64,000 nt of DNA from Clostridium aciditolerans. GTDB taxonomy: Bacteria > Bacillota > Clostridia > Clostridiales > Clostridiaceae. The position numbers and the translations under genes are program-made. The number at the start of each line of letters is the position of its first letter. Position 1 is the stretch's first letter. The notes beneath the pieces are model-generated. The model was given only the letters and a program-made list of their open reading frames with translations, was not told where the DNA came from and ran no database searches. Shown here one piece after another: positions 27,125-35,435 of the stretch. The stretch covers positions 1 to 64,000 of the forward strand of contig NZ_JAEEGB010000002.1 of the NCBI RefSeq assembly GCF_016316925.1, written 5' to 3'.

Positions 27125-28087
27125 ATGAGAATTTTGGTTGTGATTTCATTAAATGGAGAAGAAAAAGAAAAACTTCAGTCAAAAATGCCAGAGGCAGAGT
27201 ACATTTTTATAACTACTGAGGAAATTACTGATGAACTTGTAAAAAGTGCTGATATAATCATTGGCAATGTTCCACCACAATATATAAAGGGAAGTAAAAA
27301 GCTTAAATGGCTGCAATTAAATAGTGCAGGCACAGATGGATACTGTGAAGCTGGTGTAATTCCTGAAGGAGCGCATCTTACTAATGCCACCGGTGCCTAT
27401 GGCCTTGCAATATCTGAACACATGTTAGGTCTAGTACTTGAAATTAAGAAAAAGCTGAATCTATATTATAGAAATCAGATGGAACATATATGGAAGGATG
27501 AAGGAAATGTTACTTCAATAGAAGGAAGTACCACACTAGTTGTAGGACTTGGCGATATTGGAGGAGATTTTGCCAGAAAAATGAAGGCACTTGGAAGTTA
27601 TACAATAGGTATAAAAAGGACGAAAGGACAAAAACCAGAATATATTGATGAATTATATACAATGGAAGCCTTAGATGCCCTCTTACCTAAAGCAGATATA
27701 GTGGCTTTATCTCTTCCAGGAACAAAGGATACTTACCATTTGTTTAATAGGGATAAATTTAACTTGATGAAGAAAGATGCAATTATTATTAACGTAGGAA
27801 GAGGAAACTGCATATGTACTGATGATTTGTGTGATGCCCTTGAAAACGGAATTATTAGTGGAGCAGGACTTGATGTAACAGAACCAGAGCCATTACCATC
27901 TGAACATAGATTATGGGATGTACCAGGAGTTGTTATTACTCCTCATATATCAGGATTTTTTCACCTTCCAGAAACCTTGAGAAGAATTGTTAACATAAGT
28001 ATTGAAAATCTCGAACATTTTAAGAAACAGGAGCCATTGAAAAATGTAGTTGATTTTGAAACTGGCTACAGAATACCTAGCAAATAA
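27125..28087 (+). CDS. D-isomer-specific 2-hydroxyacid dehydrogenase family protein
   Basis: A 320-residue NAD(P)-dependent dehydrogenase. The Rossmann fingerprint is VVGLGDIGGDFARKMKALG. The catalytic triad residues appear as INVGRGN (Arg), DVTEPEPLPSEHRLWD (Glu) and VITPHISG (His). The N-terminal VVISLNGEEKEKLQSKMPEAEYIF and IIGNVPPQYIKGSKKLKWLQLNSAGTDGY are typical of the CtBP-like D-2-hydroxyacid dehydrogenases. It interconverts a 2-oxo acid and a D-2-hydroxy acid; the substrate is not predictable. Ribosome site GGAAGTGG before ATG. Monocistronic with a strong terminator downstream. Confidence 0.87.
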   Translation: MRILVVISLNGEEKEKLQSKMPEAEYIFITTEEITDELVKSADIIIGNVPPQYIKGSKKLKWLQLNSAGTDGYCEAGVIPEGAHLTNATGAYGLAISEHMLGLVLEIKKKLNLYYRNQMEHIWKDEGNVTSIEGSTTLVVGLGDIGGDFARKMKALGSYTIGIKRTKGQKPEYIDELYTMEALDALLPKADIVALSLPGTKDTYHLFNRDKFNLMKKDAIIINVGRGNCICTDDLCDALENGIISGAGLDVTEPEPLPSEHRLWDVPGVVITPHISGFFHLPETLRRIVNISIENLEHFKKQEPLKNVVDFETGYRIPSK

Positions 28088-28119
28088 AGAACCTAGGAAT
28101 TCATTTTTGACTTCCCCAG

Positions 28120-28154
28120 ACTGCTGACAGACATATTTTGTCAGCAGTTTTTTT
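28120..28154 (+). terminator. Strong rho-independent terminator
   Basis: A 10-bp stem ACTGCTGACA / TGTCAGCAGT with 9-nt loop, followed by seven Ts. Confidence 0.85.
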
Positions 28155-28196
28155 ATTAACGGAGGGGCAGGATATTAACAGTGGTCTAAATTTTAT

Positions 28197-28428
28197 CCGA
28201 TGACTTACCCGCTCTAATACTCCCATCGCACTCTGTGAAAGCGATTCGCACCAAATCAAAGATTTGGGCTCTCTGCTTTTCTTCAAATGGGAGTAAAGAG
28301 CGGCTATGTCCCTGGATAACGATTTCTAAGCTTCAGGTGGAGGTTAAATGCCTAAATGGCATTTAACGGGCAGAATTGCCCAGTGGTCGCAGACAAACTC
28401 CACCTGAAGCCAAGAATTCTGTTTATAG
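28197..28428 (+). repeat. Structured repeat family 1, copy 4 (reference copy, 232 bp)
   Basis: The best-preserved copy, preceded by TTTAT (28192-28196). Stem 1 pairs CCGCTCTAATACTCCCAT with ATGGGAGTAAAGAGCGG across one module. A linker GCTATGTCCCTGGATAACG follows. Stem 2 is a perfect 13-bp GCTTCAGGTGGAG / CTCCACCTGAAGC enclosing the hairpins TTAAATGCC/GGCATTTAA and GGGCA/TGCCC. It ends GAATTCTGTTTATAG. No ORF. Ends, hairpins and flanking pentamer resemble non-autonomous IS200/IS605 elements, where the right end can also act as TnpB guide-RNA scaffold; this is inference. Confidence 0.82.
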
Positions 28429-28497
28429 CACCTTGTCTAAGTAATATATTAAAATTAAAGTTTAAACTTAATGAATAAAATATTATTGAAAACAGTG

Positions 28498-28526
28498 TTG
28501 ACCGAATCGGTTTATGGTAATATAAT
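28498..28526 (+). promoter_or_regulatory. Sigma-A promoter of the TetR / RPH-like / MFS cassette
   Basis: TTGACC (28498-28503), a 17-bp spacer, and consensus TATAAT (28521-28526). The first operator palindrome overlaps the -35 and spacer, so repressor binding would block polymerase. Confidence 0.85.
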
Positions 28527-28554
28527 TATATCATAATAAACCGAATCGGTTTAT
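28501..28554. promoter_or_regulatory. Two TetR operator palindromes
   Basis: ACCGAATCGGT occurs at 28501-28511 and, within the longer palindrome AAACCGAATCGGTTT, at 28538-28552. The centres are 39 bp apart. One lies inside the promoter and the other just downstream of the start point, immediately before the TetR gene: classic autorepression. Confidence 0.8.
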
Positions 28555-28575
28555 AAACTTTGAGAGGTGAAACTT

Positions 28576-29190
28576 ATGGAGAAATTTTTTAATTTACCTA
28601 CAGATAAACAAAAAACAATTATAGATGCTGCTCTTAAATGCTTTGGCACCAATGGTTATAAGAAAACCTCAGTAAGTGATATAGCTTCAGCGGCGGGAAT
28701 TTCAAAAGCCATGGTGTTTCATTACTTTGGTACAAAAAAAGCCTTATATTTTTATCTAATTGAGTTATGTGGCAATATTGTGATGAAGGAAGTTGATGAA
28801 AAATTTGATTATACCGTCACTGACTTCTTTGAAAGGATTAAGCTTTCATCTAATATTGAAATTTCAATTATGAAGAAGCATCCCGGAATGCCATCTTTTT
28901 TAACAAGTGTATATTTCGAAAGTGATGAAGAAGTAAAAGAGGACATAAAAGCAATTTTAGCAAAAGGAGAAGGTTTTAGAAATAGAATTGCTTTTGATGG
29001 AATGGACTATTCAAGATTTAAGGAAGGCGTTGATCCAAAGCTCGTTATGAAAATGCTTCTTTGGCTTACTGATGGGTATATGAATCAAATATCAAACAAA
29101 ATAGAAGTTGATTATGAAACTTTTTTCAAAGAATTTGAGGAATGTATAAATTTACTTAGAAATAATTTCTATAAGGAGGAATATGTATGA
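28576..29190 (+). CDS. TetR-family repressor
   Basis: A 204-residue TetR/AcrR protein. The N-terminal helix-turn-helix reads KQKTIIDAALKCFGTNGYKKTSVSDIASAAGISKAMVFHYFGTKKALYFYLIE. The rest is an all-helical ligand and dimer domain (about 60-204). I use the ATG at 28576, since GAGAGG lies just before it and a GTG at 28567 overlaps that site. Its stop overlaps the start of the next gene by 4 bp (29187-29190), so the regulator and the phosphotransferase-like enzyme are translationally coupled. Two matching palindromes in its promoter are the probable operators; the inducer may be the substrate of the enzyme. Confidence 0.9.
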   Translation: MEKFFNLPTDKQKTIIDAALKCFGTNGYKKTSVSDIASAAGISKAMVFHYFGTKKALYFYLIELCGNIVMKEVDEKFDYTVTDFFERIKLSSNIEISIMKKHPGMPSFLTSVYFESDEEVKEDIKAILAKGEGFRNRIAFDGMDYSRFKEGVDPKLVMKMLLWLTDGYMNQISNKIEVDYETFFKEFEECINLLRNNFYKEEYV

Positions 29191-31814
29191 GTTCATGTGT
29201 GCTAGACTTTAAAGAGATTGATAAATCAAAGCTTCCAGTTGTAGGTGGCAAAGGCGCTAATCTTGGTGAACTGTCCAAAATTGAGGGAATACGTGTTCCA
29301 GATGGCTTTTGCATAACTACTGAAGCATATAAAAAAATTGTTGAAAACAATCCGGAGTTTAATGCATTGCTTCATCAATTATCTCTTTTAAAGGTGGATG
29401 ACAGAGGAAAAATTGGTGAACTCAGTAAACAAATTCGCGAGATTATCGAAGGAATATCTATTTCAAAGGATATTGTGGAAGAGGTTTTAAAATATGTTTC
29501 AAAGCTTGGTGAAAAAAATGCCTATGCCGTACGTTCAAGTGCTACAGCAGAGGATTTACCTCTGGCTTCCTTTGCAGGACAGCAGGATACCTATCTAAAC
29601 ATTGTAGGGAAAGATGCCATACTGAAGCACATCAAAAAGTGTTGGGCATCACTGTATACAGATAGAGCAGTGATTTATCGTATACAAAATAACTTTGACC
29701 ACCGCAAGGTCTATCTATCTGTAGTAATACAGAAGATGGTTTTCCCACAGGCTTCAGGGATAATGTTTACTGCAGATCCTATAACATCTAACAGAAAGGT
29801 TGTATCCATCGATGCAAGTTTTGGACTTGGGGAAGCCCTTGTATCAGGTCTAGTAAATCCAGATATCTATAAAGTTCGGGAAGGCAGAATAATTGATAAA
29901 AAGATATCCAAGAAGAAGCTGGCAATCTATGCACTTGAAAAGGGAGGCACAGAGGAGAAAGAACTTGAGGCTTCAAAGCAGGACATGCAGACCCTTTTAG
30001 ATGATAGTATTTTAAAGTTAGAGAGTATGGGCAGAAAGATAGAAGCCTACTTTGGACGACCACAAGATATAGAATGGTGTCTTTATGGAGATAATTTTTA
30101 TATTGTTCAGAGCCGACCTATCACAACATTATATCCTATACCACCAGAAACTAATGATGGAAAGAATCATGTGTACATCTCCTTTGGACACAGGCAGATG
30201 ATGACTGAAGCCATGAGACCACTAGGATTATCTTTCTTTCAGGCTCTATTTAAACAGATGATTAACTCTGGTATGAGTGAGATGGGTGGGAGGTTATATA
30301 TTGATGTGTCCCATGAGATTTCTTCACCTCTTAGCAGGAAGACTTTTATAAAAGGTTTCGATACGGTGGATGTTCTAATGAAAAATGCACTTATTAACCT
30401 AGCGAAACGAAAGGATTTTATCAAAACTTTATATAAGGGAAAGACAGCTATGGGTGCAAAATCAATGTACTTGAAATGGTTAAGGCTTACAATAAAAGAC
30501 TATAGGAAAAATGATCCGGTTATAGTTGAAAGCTTGATGAACAACAATAGGGCTCTATTGCTAGAACTGGAGCAGAATATCACAAAAGTCTCAGGAGATG
30601 AATTGTTTAATTTTATTTTGAGGAGTATGGAGCGAATAAAGAATATTATTTTTAACAGCTATGGTGTGGTTTTTGCAGGTGCCTATGCTTCTTATTGGAT
30701 AAACAAAAATATTGAAAAATGGCTAGGCGAAAAGAATGTAGCTGATACCCTTGCTCAATCCGTATCTAATAATGTCACATCTGAAATGGGTCTTGAGCTT
30801 TTGGATGTTGCTGATGTGGTAAGGCAGTATCCAGCAGTAATTGAATATTTTCAAAAACCAAAGGAAGAGACTTTTTTTGAGGATTTAGCTAAGCTGGAAG
30901 GTGGTCTAGCTGTTACTAATTCAATTAAAACATTTCTTAAGAAATATGGTATGCGTTGTTCAGCGGAAATTGATATAACTAGAACACGCTGGAATGAAAA
31001 TCCTACTATACTTGTTTCAGCAATTTTAAGCAATATAAAAGCTTTTAGACCTGGTGCACACAGTATAAAATTTGAACAGGGTCTGAGGGAAGCAAAGCAG
31101 AAGGAGCAGAAAATCTTAAGTCGTCTTGAGAAATTGCCTGGTGGGAAAAGGAAAGCAAAGAAGGCAAAGAAAGCAATCAGCGTTTTACGCAATTATGCTG
31201 GTTATCGTGAATTTAATAAGTATATTCTCATATGGTTTAACTGGATTATAAAACAGGCACTTTTGGAAGAAGCAGATATTCTAGTTCAGAAGAGCATAAT
31301 AAAAAATAGGGAAGATATATATTACCTAACCATTGATGAGCTTAGGAATGTTATTAGAACAAACCGATTAGATTACAACATGATAACTAAGAGAAAAGAG
31401 GAATACGAAATTTTCGAAAAGCTCACACCTCCTCGTGTCATAACTTCCGAGGGAGAGATTATATCAGGTGAATATAATACAGATAAGATACCTCAAGGAG
31501 CCTTAGCAGGAGTACCGGTTTCGTCAGGTGTCGTTGAAGGGCGTGCAAGGGTTGTTTTGAAAATGGAGGATGCCAATATAGAGGAAGGCGATATTTTGGT
31601 CACAACATTTACTGATCCTAGTTGGACTCCGCTCTTTGTATCAATTAAAGGTTTGGTTACTGAAGTAGGAGGGATGATGACCCATGGGGCCGTTGTTGCA
31701 AGAGAATATGGTCTACCTGCAGTGGTAAGTGTTGAGAATGCTACAAAATTGATCAAAGACGGGCAGAGAATAAGGATCAATGGAAAAGAAGGATACGTAG
31801 AAATCCTGCGATGA
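29187..31814 (+). CDS. Rifamycin phosphotransferase-like (RPH-like) PEP-synthase-fold enzyme
   Basis: An 875-residue three-domain protein. Residues 1-310 form the ATP-grasp PPDK_N domain: VGGKGANLGEL with K22, YAVRSSATAEDLP with the conserved Arg at about 115, and QDIEW and QSRPITTLYPIP. The middle holds GHRQMMTEAMRPLGLSFFQ and a helical region. The C-terminal swivelling domain carries GGMMTHGAVVAREYGLPAVV with the phospho-carrier His at about 833. Order, length and GHxQMMT-MxPLGLSFF fit rifampin phosphotransferases, which inactivate rifamycins with ATP, better than true PEP synthase. A related enzyme with another substrate remains possible. It lies between a TetR repressor and an MFS pump, a typical resistance cassette. 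Confidence 0.8.
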   Translation: MSSCVLDFKEIDKSKLPVVGGKGANLGELSKIEGIRVPDGFCITTEAYKKIVENNPEFNALLHQLSLLKVDDRGKIGELSKQIREIIEGISISKDIVEEVLKYVSKLGEKNAYAVRSSATAEDLPLASFAGQQDTYLNIVGKDAILKHIKKCWASLYTDRAVIYRIQNNFDHRKVYLSVVIQKMVFPQASGIMFTADPITSNRKVVSIDASFGLGEALVSGLVNPDIYKVREGRIIDKKISKKKLAIYALEKGGTEEKELEASKQDMQTLLDDSILKLESMGRKIEAYFGRPQDIEWCLYGDNFYIVQSRPITTLYPIPPETNDGKNHVYISFGHRQMMTEAMRPLGLSFFQALFKQMINSGMSEMGGRLYIDVSHEISSPLSRKTFIKGFDTVDVLMKNALINLAKRKDFIKTLYKGKTAMGAKSMYLKWLRLTIKDYRKNDPVIVESLMNNNRALLLELEQNITKVSGDELFNFILRSMERIKNIIFNSYGVVFAGAYASYWINKNIEKWLGEKNVADTLAQSVSNNVTSEMGLELLDVADVVRQYPAVIEYFQKPKEETFFEDLAKLEGGLAVTNSIKTFLKKYGMRCSAEIDITRTRWNENPTILVSAILSNIKAFRPGAHSIKFEQGLREAKQKEQKILSRLEKLPGGKRKAKKAKKAISVLRNYAGYREFNKYILIWFNWIIKQALLEEADILVQKSIIKNREDIYYLTIDELRNVIRTNRLDYNMITKRKEEYEIFEKLTPPRVITSEGEIISGEYNTDKIPQGALAGVPVSSGVVEGRARVVLKMEDANIEEGDILVTTFTDPSWTPLFVSIKGLVTEVGGMMTHGAVVAREYGLPAVVSVENATKLIKDGQRIRINGKEGYVEILR

Positions 31815-31840
31815 ACAAGTTCAAAAGATACAATGCTAAA

Positions 31841-31864
31841 AGAGCGACTCAACCGAGTCGCTCT
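31841..31864 (+). terminator. Intercistronic hairpin between RPH-like and MFS genes
   Basis: A perfect 10-bp GC-rich stem AGAGCGACTC-AACC-GAGTCGCTCT without a T run. It is placed in the 82-nt gap, so partial termination or mRNA stabilisation is more likely than full termination. Confidence 0.6.
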
Positions 31865-31896
31865 ATAATGTGGAAAGGTTTGGAGGTGACGGGTTT

Positions 31897-33153
31897 ATGA
31901 AAAGAGGTAAGAAAGCTTTGAATATAAACTTTATATTACTTATGTTTGGAAGAATGATATCCGATACGGGAACGGGAATTCAAATGGTGATTATGCCTTT
32001 ATATATTATCGATTCAGGAGGCTCGTCAGCTACTGTTGGGTTGTTCTCCTTTATGTGTTTAGTGCCGGCTCTTATAATCTATCCCTTTGCTGGAGTACTT
32101 GCGGACAGGCTTAATCGTAAGATGATCACGGTGGCAACAGACTTAGCTAGTGCTGCGGCAATAATGGCTTTGGCTTTTGGTGCATATTCGGGCAGAATGA
32201 GCCTGACTTTGCTGCTGTGGATGCAGGTAGTAGTATCTTTGTTGTATGGTTTGTTTGATCCAGCTACTAAAGGAATGCTGCCCCAATTGGTGGCTCAGAA
32301 TGAACTGACAAAGGCCAATTCTACTCTTGCAACGCTTAGAATCTTAGGCAGTCTGTTAGGTCCAGTAATTGGTGCTACACTGTATGCAAAAGTGGGCATT
32401 ACAGTGGTGTTCTTTATCAATGGAGTCTCATTTTTGATGTCGGCGGGCAGTTCGTTACTGATCAGGTACAAGCATATAAAGCGAGAACCAGCCACTGGTG
32501 TACCAGGATTCACAGCAGATTTCTCAGATGGTATTAAATTCGTTCTAACTAATAAAGTAATACTTAAACTGTGTATTTTTTTCCTAGTAATATACGCCGT
32601 TATACAGCCAATATTTTCAGTTACATTGCCTTTGTTTTTTAGAACCCAATTGAAATATCCCGACACACAATACGGTTACCTTCAGATGATAATTATATTA
32701 GGAGCACTACTAGGGAGCATTCTGGTAAGCCTGCTATTTAGTAAAGAGCAGGAGATGACAAAATCACTTGTAAGCGGCTGCAGTCTACTAATGCTTGCAA
32801 TGCTGACTTTTTCGTTTCTATTGTTTCCACATAGTTTGTTTTTACTAGGCAGAGGCAGCGTTTTGTACTTTAACTTACTGGCAGGAGTTCTTGGACTGTT
32901 AAGTATCGCCATTATGTTCATCAATGTTCCTGTGCAGACCTTTGTACAAAGAGCAACACCCAACGAATACATGTCTCGAATGTTTTCGATTGTTGGAATG
33001 ATTACTAAGGGAGGCATGCCCTTAGGTGCGTTAGTCTATGGAATCATTCTTAATAGGGCTCCTGTACATTGGACGGTAATGACAGCTGCTTTGTTAATGA
33101 TGTTAGTTTTAGTTGTGTTTATGGTCCCAGTATTGAAGAACCATGAACTTTAA
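31897..33153 (+). CDS. MFS efflux transporter
   Basis: A 418-residue, roughly 12-helix major facilitator protein. It starts ALNINFILLMFGRMISDTGTGIQMVIMPLYIIDSGGSSATVGLFSF. Loop 2-3 reads YPFAGVLADRLNRKMITVATD, the MFS motif A equivalent. This type (MFS_3, enterobactin-exporter/macrolide-efflux-like) often exports drugs. The true start is the ATG at 31897, preceded by GGAGGTGA; GTG at 31870 overlaps that ribosome site. As the last gene after the TetR and RPH-like genes it probably exports the same compound. The insert is separated by a hairpin that may lower its expression. Confidence 0.85.
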   Translation: MKRGKKALNINFILLMFGRMISDTGTGIQMVIMPLYIIDSGGSSATVGLFSFMCLVPALIIYPFAGVLADRLNRKMITVATDLASAAAIMALAFGAYSGRMSLTLLLWMQVVVSLLYGLFDPATKGMLPQLVAQNELTKANSTLATLRILGSLLGPVIGATLYAKVGITVVFFINGVSFLMSAGSSLLIRYKHIKREPATGVPGFTADFSDGIKFVLTNKVILKLCIFFLVIYAVIQPIFSVTLPLFFRTQLKYPDTQYGYLQMIIILGALLGSILVSLLFSKEQEMTKSLVSGCSLLMLAMLTFSFLLFPHSLFLLGRGSVLYFNLLAGVLGLLSIAIMFINVPVQTFVQRATPNEYMSRMFSIVGMITKGGMPLGALVYGIILNRAPVHWTVMTAALLMMLVLVVFMVPVLKNHEL

Positions 33154-33462
33154 TCAAATATAAGAACACCATATTATTTAAGCTGATATGCTCTCCTTAA
33201 GGTAGATAGATTAAAAATAAAAATCTGTCATTAGGGGGAGTATTTTTGTGCGGAAGTATATTATTTGTACATTTTTACCAAAAACTTAAATAAGTAAGTT
33301 TCGAGGGTAATTATTAATATTATGGATAAAAATGTGGTTCAATATTTAAAAAAGCTTGCTATGAGTGATATACTATAAGGGAATATTGTAAGGTTTTAAA
33401 TAAAATAGTAATTAGGAGAGAAGAGAGGATTAGGTAGTATTAATCTGAAGATGAGGTGTATT
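33154..33462. other. Intergenic region, no gene seen
   Basis: Between the MFS gene and the Bce-type response regulator. AT-rich; no ORF with a ribosome site, no clear terminator and no known RNA motif. The promoter for the two-component genes must be here, but no -35/-10 pair stands out. Confidence 0.4.
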
Positions 33463-34131
33463 ATGGAAAAGATATTTATCATAGAAGACGATTCTAGAAT
33501 AAGAGATGAACTTTGTACTTTTCTTAATAGATATGGCTACAATAGTTGTTTCTCAATAAATTTTGAAAATATAGTAGAAGAAGCTATAAAGGAAAATCCA
33601 TCTATTATTTTATTAGATATTAATCTACCATACTTTGATGGTCATTATGTATGTAGAGAAATTAGGAAGGTTTCACAGGTACCAATTATAGTAGTTACCA
33701 GCAGAGATGATGAGTTAGATGAACTTATGAGCATAAATTTAGGTGCGGATGACTTTATAACTAAACCTTATAACCTACAAATTTTATTAGCTAGAATTTC
33801 TGCTGTATTAAAGAGGACTTATGGAAATGAACAAGTTAATTCTCTAAGATATGAAGGAATTATTTATAATATTGCTGCTAGTGAGGTTGCGTTTAATAAC
33901 AATAAAATAGAGCTTACTAAAAATGAAAGTAAAATTCTACATATTCTCATAAGTAATAATGGAAAAATTGTTTCCAGGGATGAAATTATGAAATCTTTAT
34001 GGCAAGAAGCAGAGTTTGTTGATGACAACACACTAACTGTTAATGTAAATAGACTTAGAAAGAAGCTAGAAGATCTTGGGGCAGTGGGTTACATTCAAAC
34101 TAAGCGAGGACAAGGGTATATTTTAGCATGA
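33463..34131 (+). CDS. OmpR-family response regulator (BceR-like)
   Basis: A 222-residue response regulator. The receiver domain (about 1-118) has the acidic pair ED near the start (IIEDDSRI), the phospho-acceptor aspartate in LLDINLPYFDG, the TSRDD threonine/serine region and the lysine in DFITKPYN. The OmpR-type winged helix (about 127-222) reads LTKNESKILHILISNNGKIVSRDEIMKSLW and ends TKRGQGYIL. I use the ATG at 33463 behind GAGGTG. The stop overlaps the kinase start by 4 bp. Context with an intramembrane-sensing kinase and an ABC/FtsX pair is Bce-type. A repeated promoter box at 36414 and 40520 is its candidate binding site. Confidence 0.9.
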   Translation: MEKIFIIEDDSRIRDELCTFLNRYGYNSCFSINFENIVEEAIKENPSIILLDINLPYFDGHYVCREIRKVSQVPIIVVTSRDDELDELMSINLGADDFITKPYNLQILLARISAVLKRTYGNEQVNSLRYEGIIYNIAASEVAFNNNKIELTKNESKILHILISNNGKIVSRDEIMKSLWQEAEFVDDNTLTVNVNRLRKKLEDLGAVGYIQTKRGQGYILA

Positions 34132-35138
34132 GAATAGGAGAGTATTTTAAGGAAAAGTCTATTTTTATTGCAATTGAGGTTTTTGTATTAATATTTACAT
34201 CCATGATTTTAAAGGCTCTAAGTGTTGATTTGCATGCTATTATTTTTATAGTCATTTTAAACTTTGCAGCATTTATAAGTTTTTATTTTTATGATTACCT
34301 TACTAAAAGTAAATATTATAAAAAGGTATATGAAAATCTAGATTCATTAGATAAAAAATATCTGATTTCAGAGCTTATCTGCGAAGGAGATTTTTTAGAA
34401 AGTAAAATTTTGTATGATATTATAACTCAAACTGATAAGGCAATGAATGATGAGATAGGGAAGTTTATCAATGATAAACAAGAATATAAAGAATACATAG
34501 AAATGTGGATACATGAAATAAAGACACCTATAGCAGCCATTAAATTAATCATTGATAACAATAAATCTAGTGTAACCTCTAATATTCTAAATGAAATAGA
34601 GAGAGTGGAAAACTATATAGATCAGTCCCTTTTTTATAGTAAAAGCAATCAAGTGGACAGGGATTATATAATTAAGAAGTTAAATATTAAGGATTGTATT
34701 AATAATGTAGTCATTAGAAATTCCAACACTCTTATTGATAAACATATAAAGATTAAAATTATAGAATGTAATGAATTTGTTTTTTGCGACAAAAAGTGGA
34801 TTGAGTTTATTTTACATCAAATAGTAAGTAACTCCATTAAATATATAGAAAAACTCGAGGGTGAGATTCTATTTGAGTGTAAAAATAATAATGGAGAAGT
34901 AATCTTAAATATAAGTGATACAGGTATTGGTATAAGTGAAAAATCACTAGTAAACATATTTAACAAAGGTTTCACTGGCGAGAATGGTAGAAAGTTTAGG
35001 GAGTCTACAGGCTTTGGGCTTTATTTAAGTAAAAAGCTTTGTGACAGTTTGGGATTAGGTATTAGCATAACTTCTAAAGAGGGGATAGGGACTACCGTTT
35101 CTGTACTATTCCCTAAAAACAATATGCATTTAGTTTAG
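34128..35138 (+). CDS. Intramembrane-sensing histidine kinase (BceS-like)
   Basis: A 336-residue kinase with two N-terminal transmembrane helices (about 13-32 and 36-56) and almost no extracellular loop, the hallmark of BceS-type kinases that sense flux through their partner ABC transporter. The phosphorylated histidine is in YIEMWIHEIKTPIAAIKL (about 129). The ATPase part has the N box (SNSIKYIE), G1 (DTGIGI) and G2 (STGFGLYLSKKL). It starts inside the stop codon of the response regulator (ATGA overlap). Ligand expectation, from family knowledge, is peptide antibiotics acting on lipid II cycle intermediates. Confidence 0.9.
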   Translation: MRIGEYFKEKSIFIAIEVFVLIFTSMILKALSVDLHAIIFIVILNFAAFISFYFYDYLTKSKYYKKVYENLDSLDKKYLISELICEGDFLESKILYDIITQTDKAMNDEIGKFINDKQEYKEYIEMWIHEIKTPIAAIKLIIDNNKSSVTSNILNEIERVENYIDQSLFYSKSNQVDRDYIIKKLNIKDCINNVVIRNSNTLIDKHIKIKIIECNEFVFCDKKWIEFILHQIVSNSIKYIEKLEGEILFECKNNNGEVILNISDTGIGISEKSLVNIFNKGFTGENGRKFRESTGFGLYLSKKLCDSLGLGISITSKEGIGTTVSVLFPKNNMHLV

Positions 35139-35435
35139 GAAGTCCTAAACCTATTCCTGATATTTAATAACAACATATGCTTATCTCTTTTAAAAATTTG
35201 AAAATTTTGGTATTAACTAATTTCATTTCTTTGCAACCATATCGCTGAAAGTCGTTACAGGAAAAGCTGCTAAGATAAATATTATTGAAATTAAAAATGA
35301 AAACTGAATAAGTTTTTGTTTTTAATTTCAATTTTCTGAATTAACCTAACAATTCTCTTTAATATTTGCATAAAATATTATATAATTATAAAAAGGTCAA
35401 GTATTATTGTATTCAAATTAAAAGGAGATTTTAGC

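Noticed and set aside
28197-28428. Family 1 repeat as a group I intron (IStron) or HEARO/IscB guide element
   Set aside because: I could not identify the conserved group I core, and no HNH/IscB gene or matching consensus was recognised. The TTTAT flank and terminal hairpins fit IS200/IS605 ends better. Not excluded without a model search.
28429-29186. Rif-associated element upstream of the RPH-like gene
   Set aside because: The known GC-rich palindrome type is absent; the palindromes here are TetR-like operators with core ACCGAATCGGT.
29788-31852. Several minus-strand ORFs inside the RPH-like gene
   Set aside because: They are antisense shadows of a full-length, motif-complete coding sequence and have no ribosome sites or homology that I recognise.
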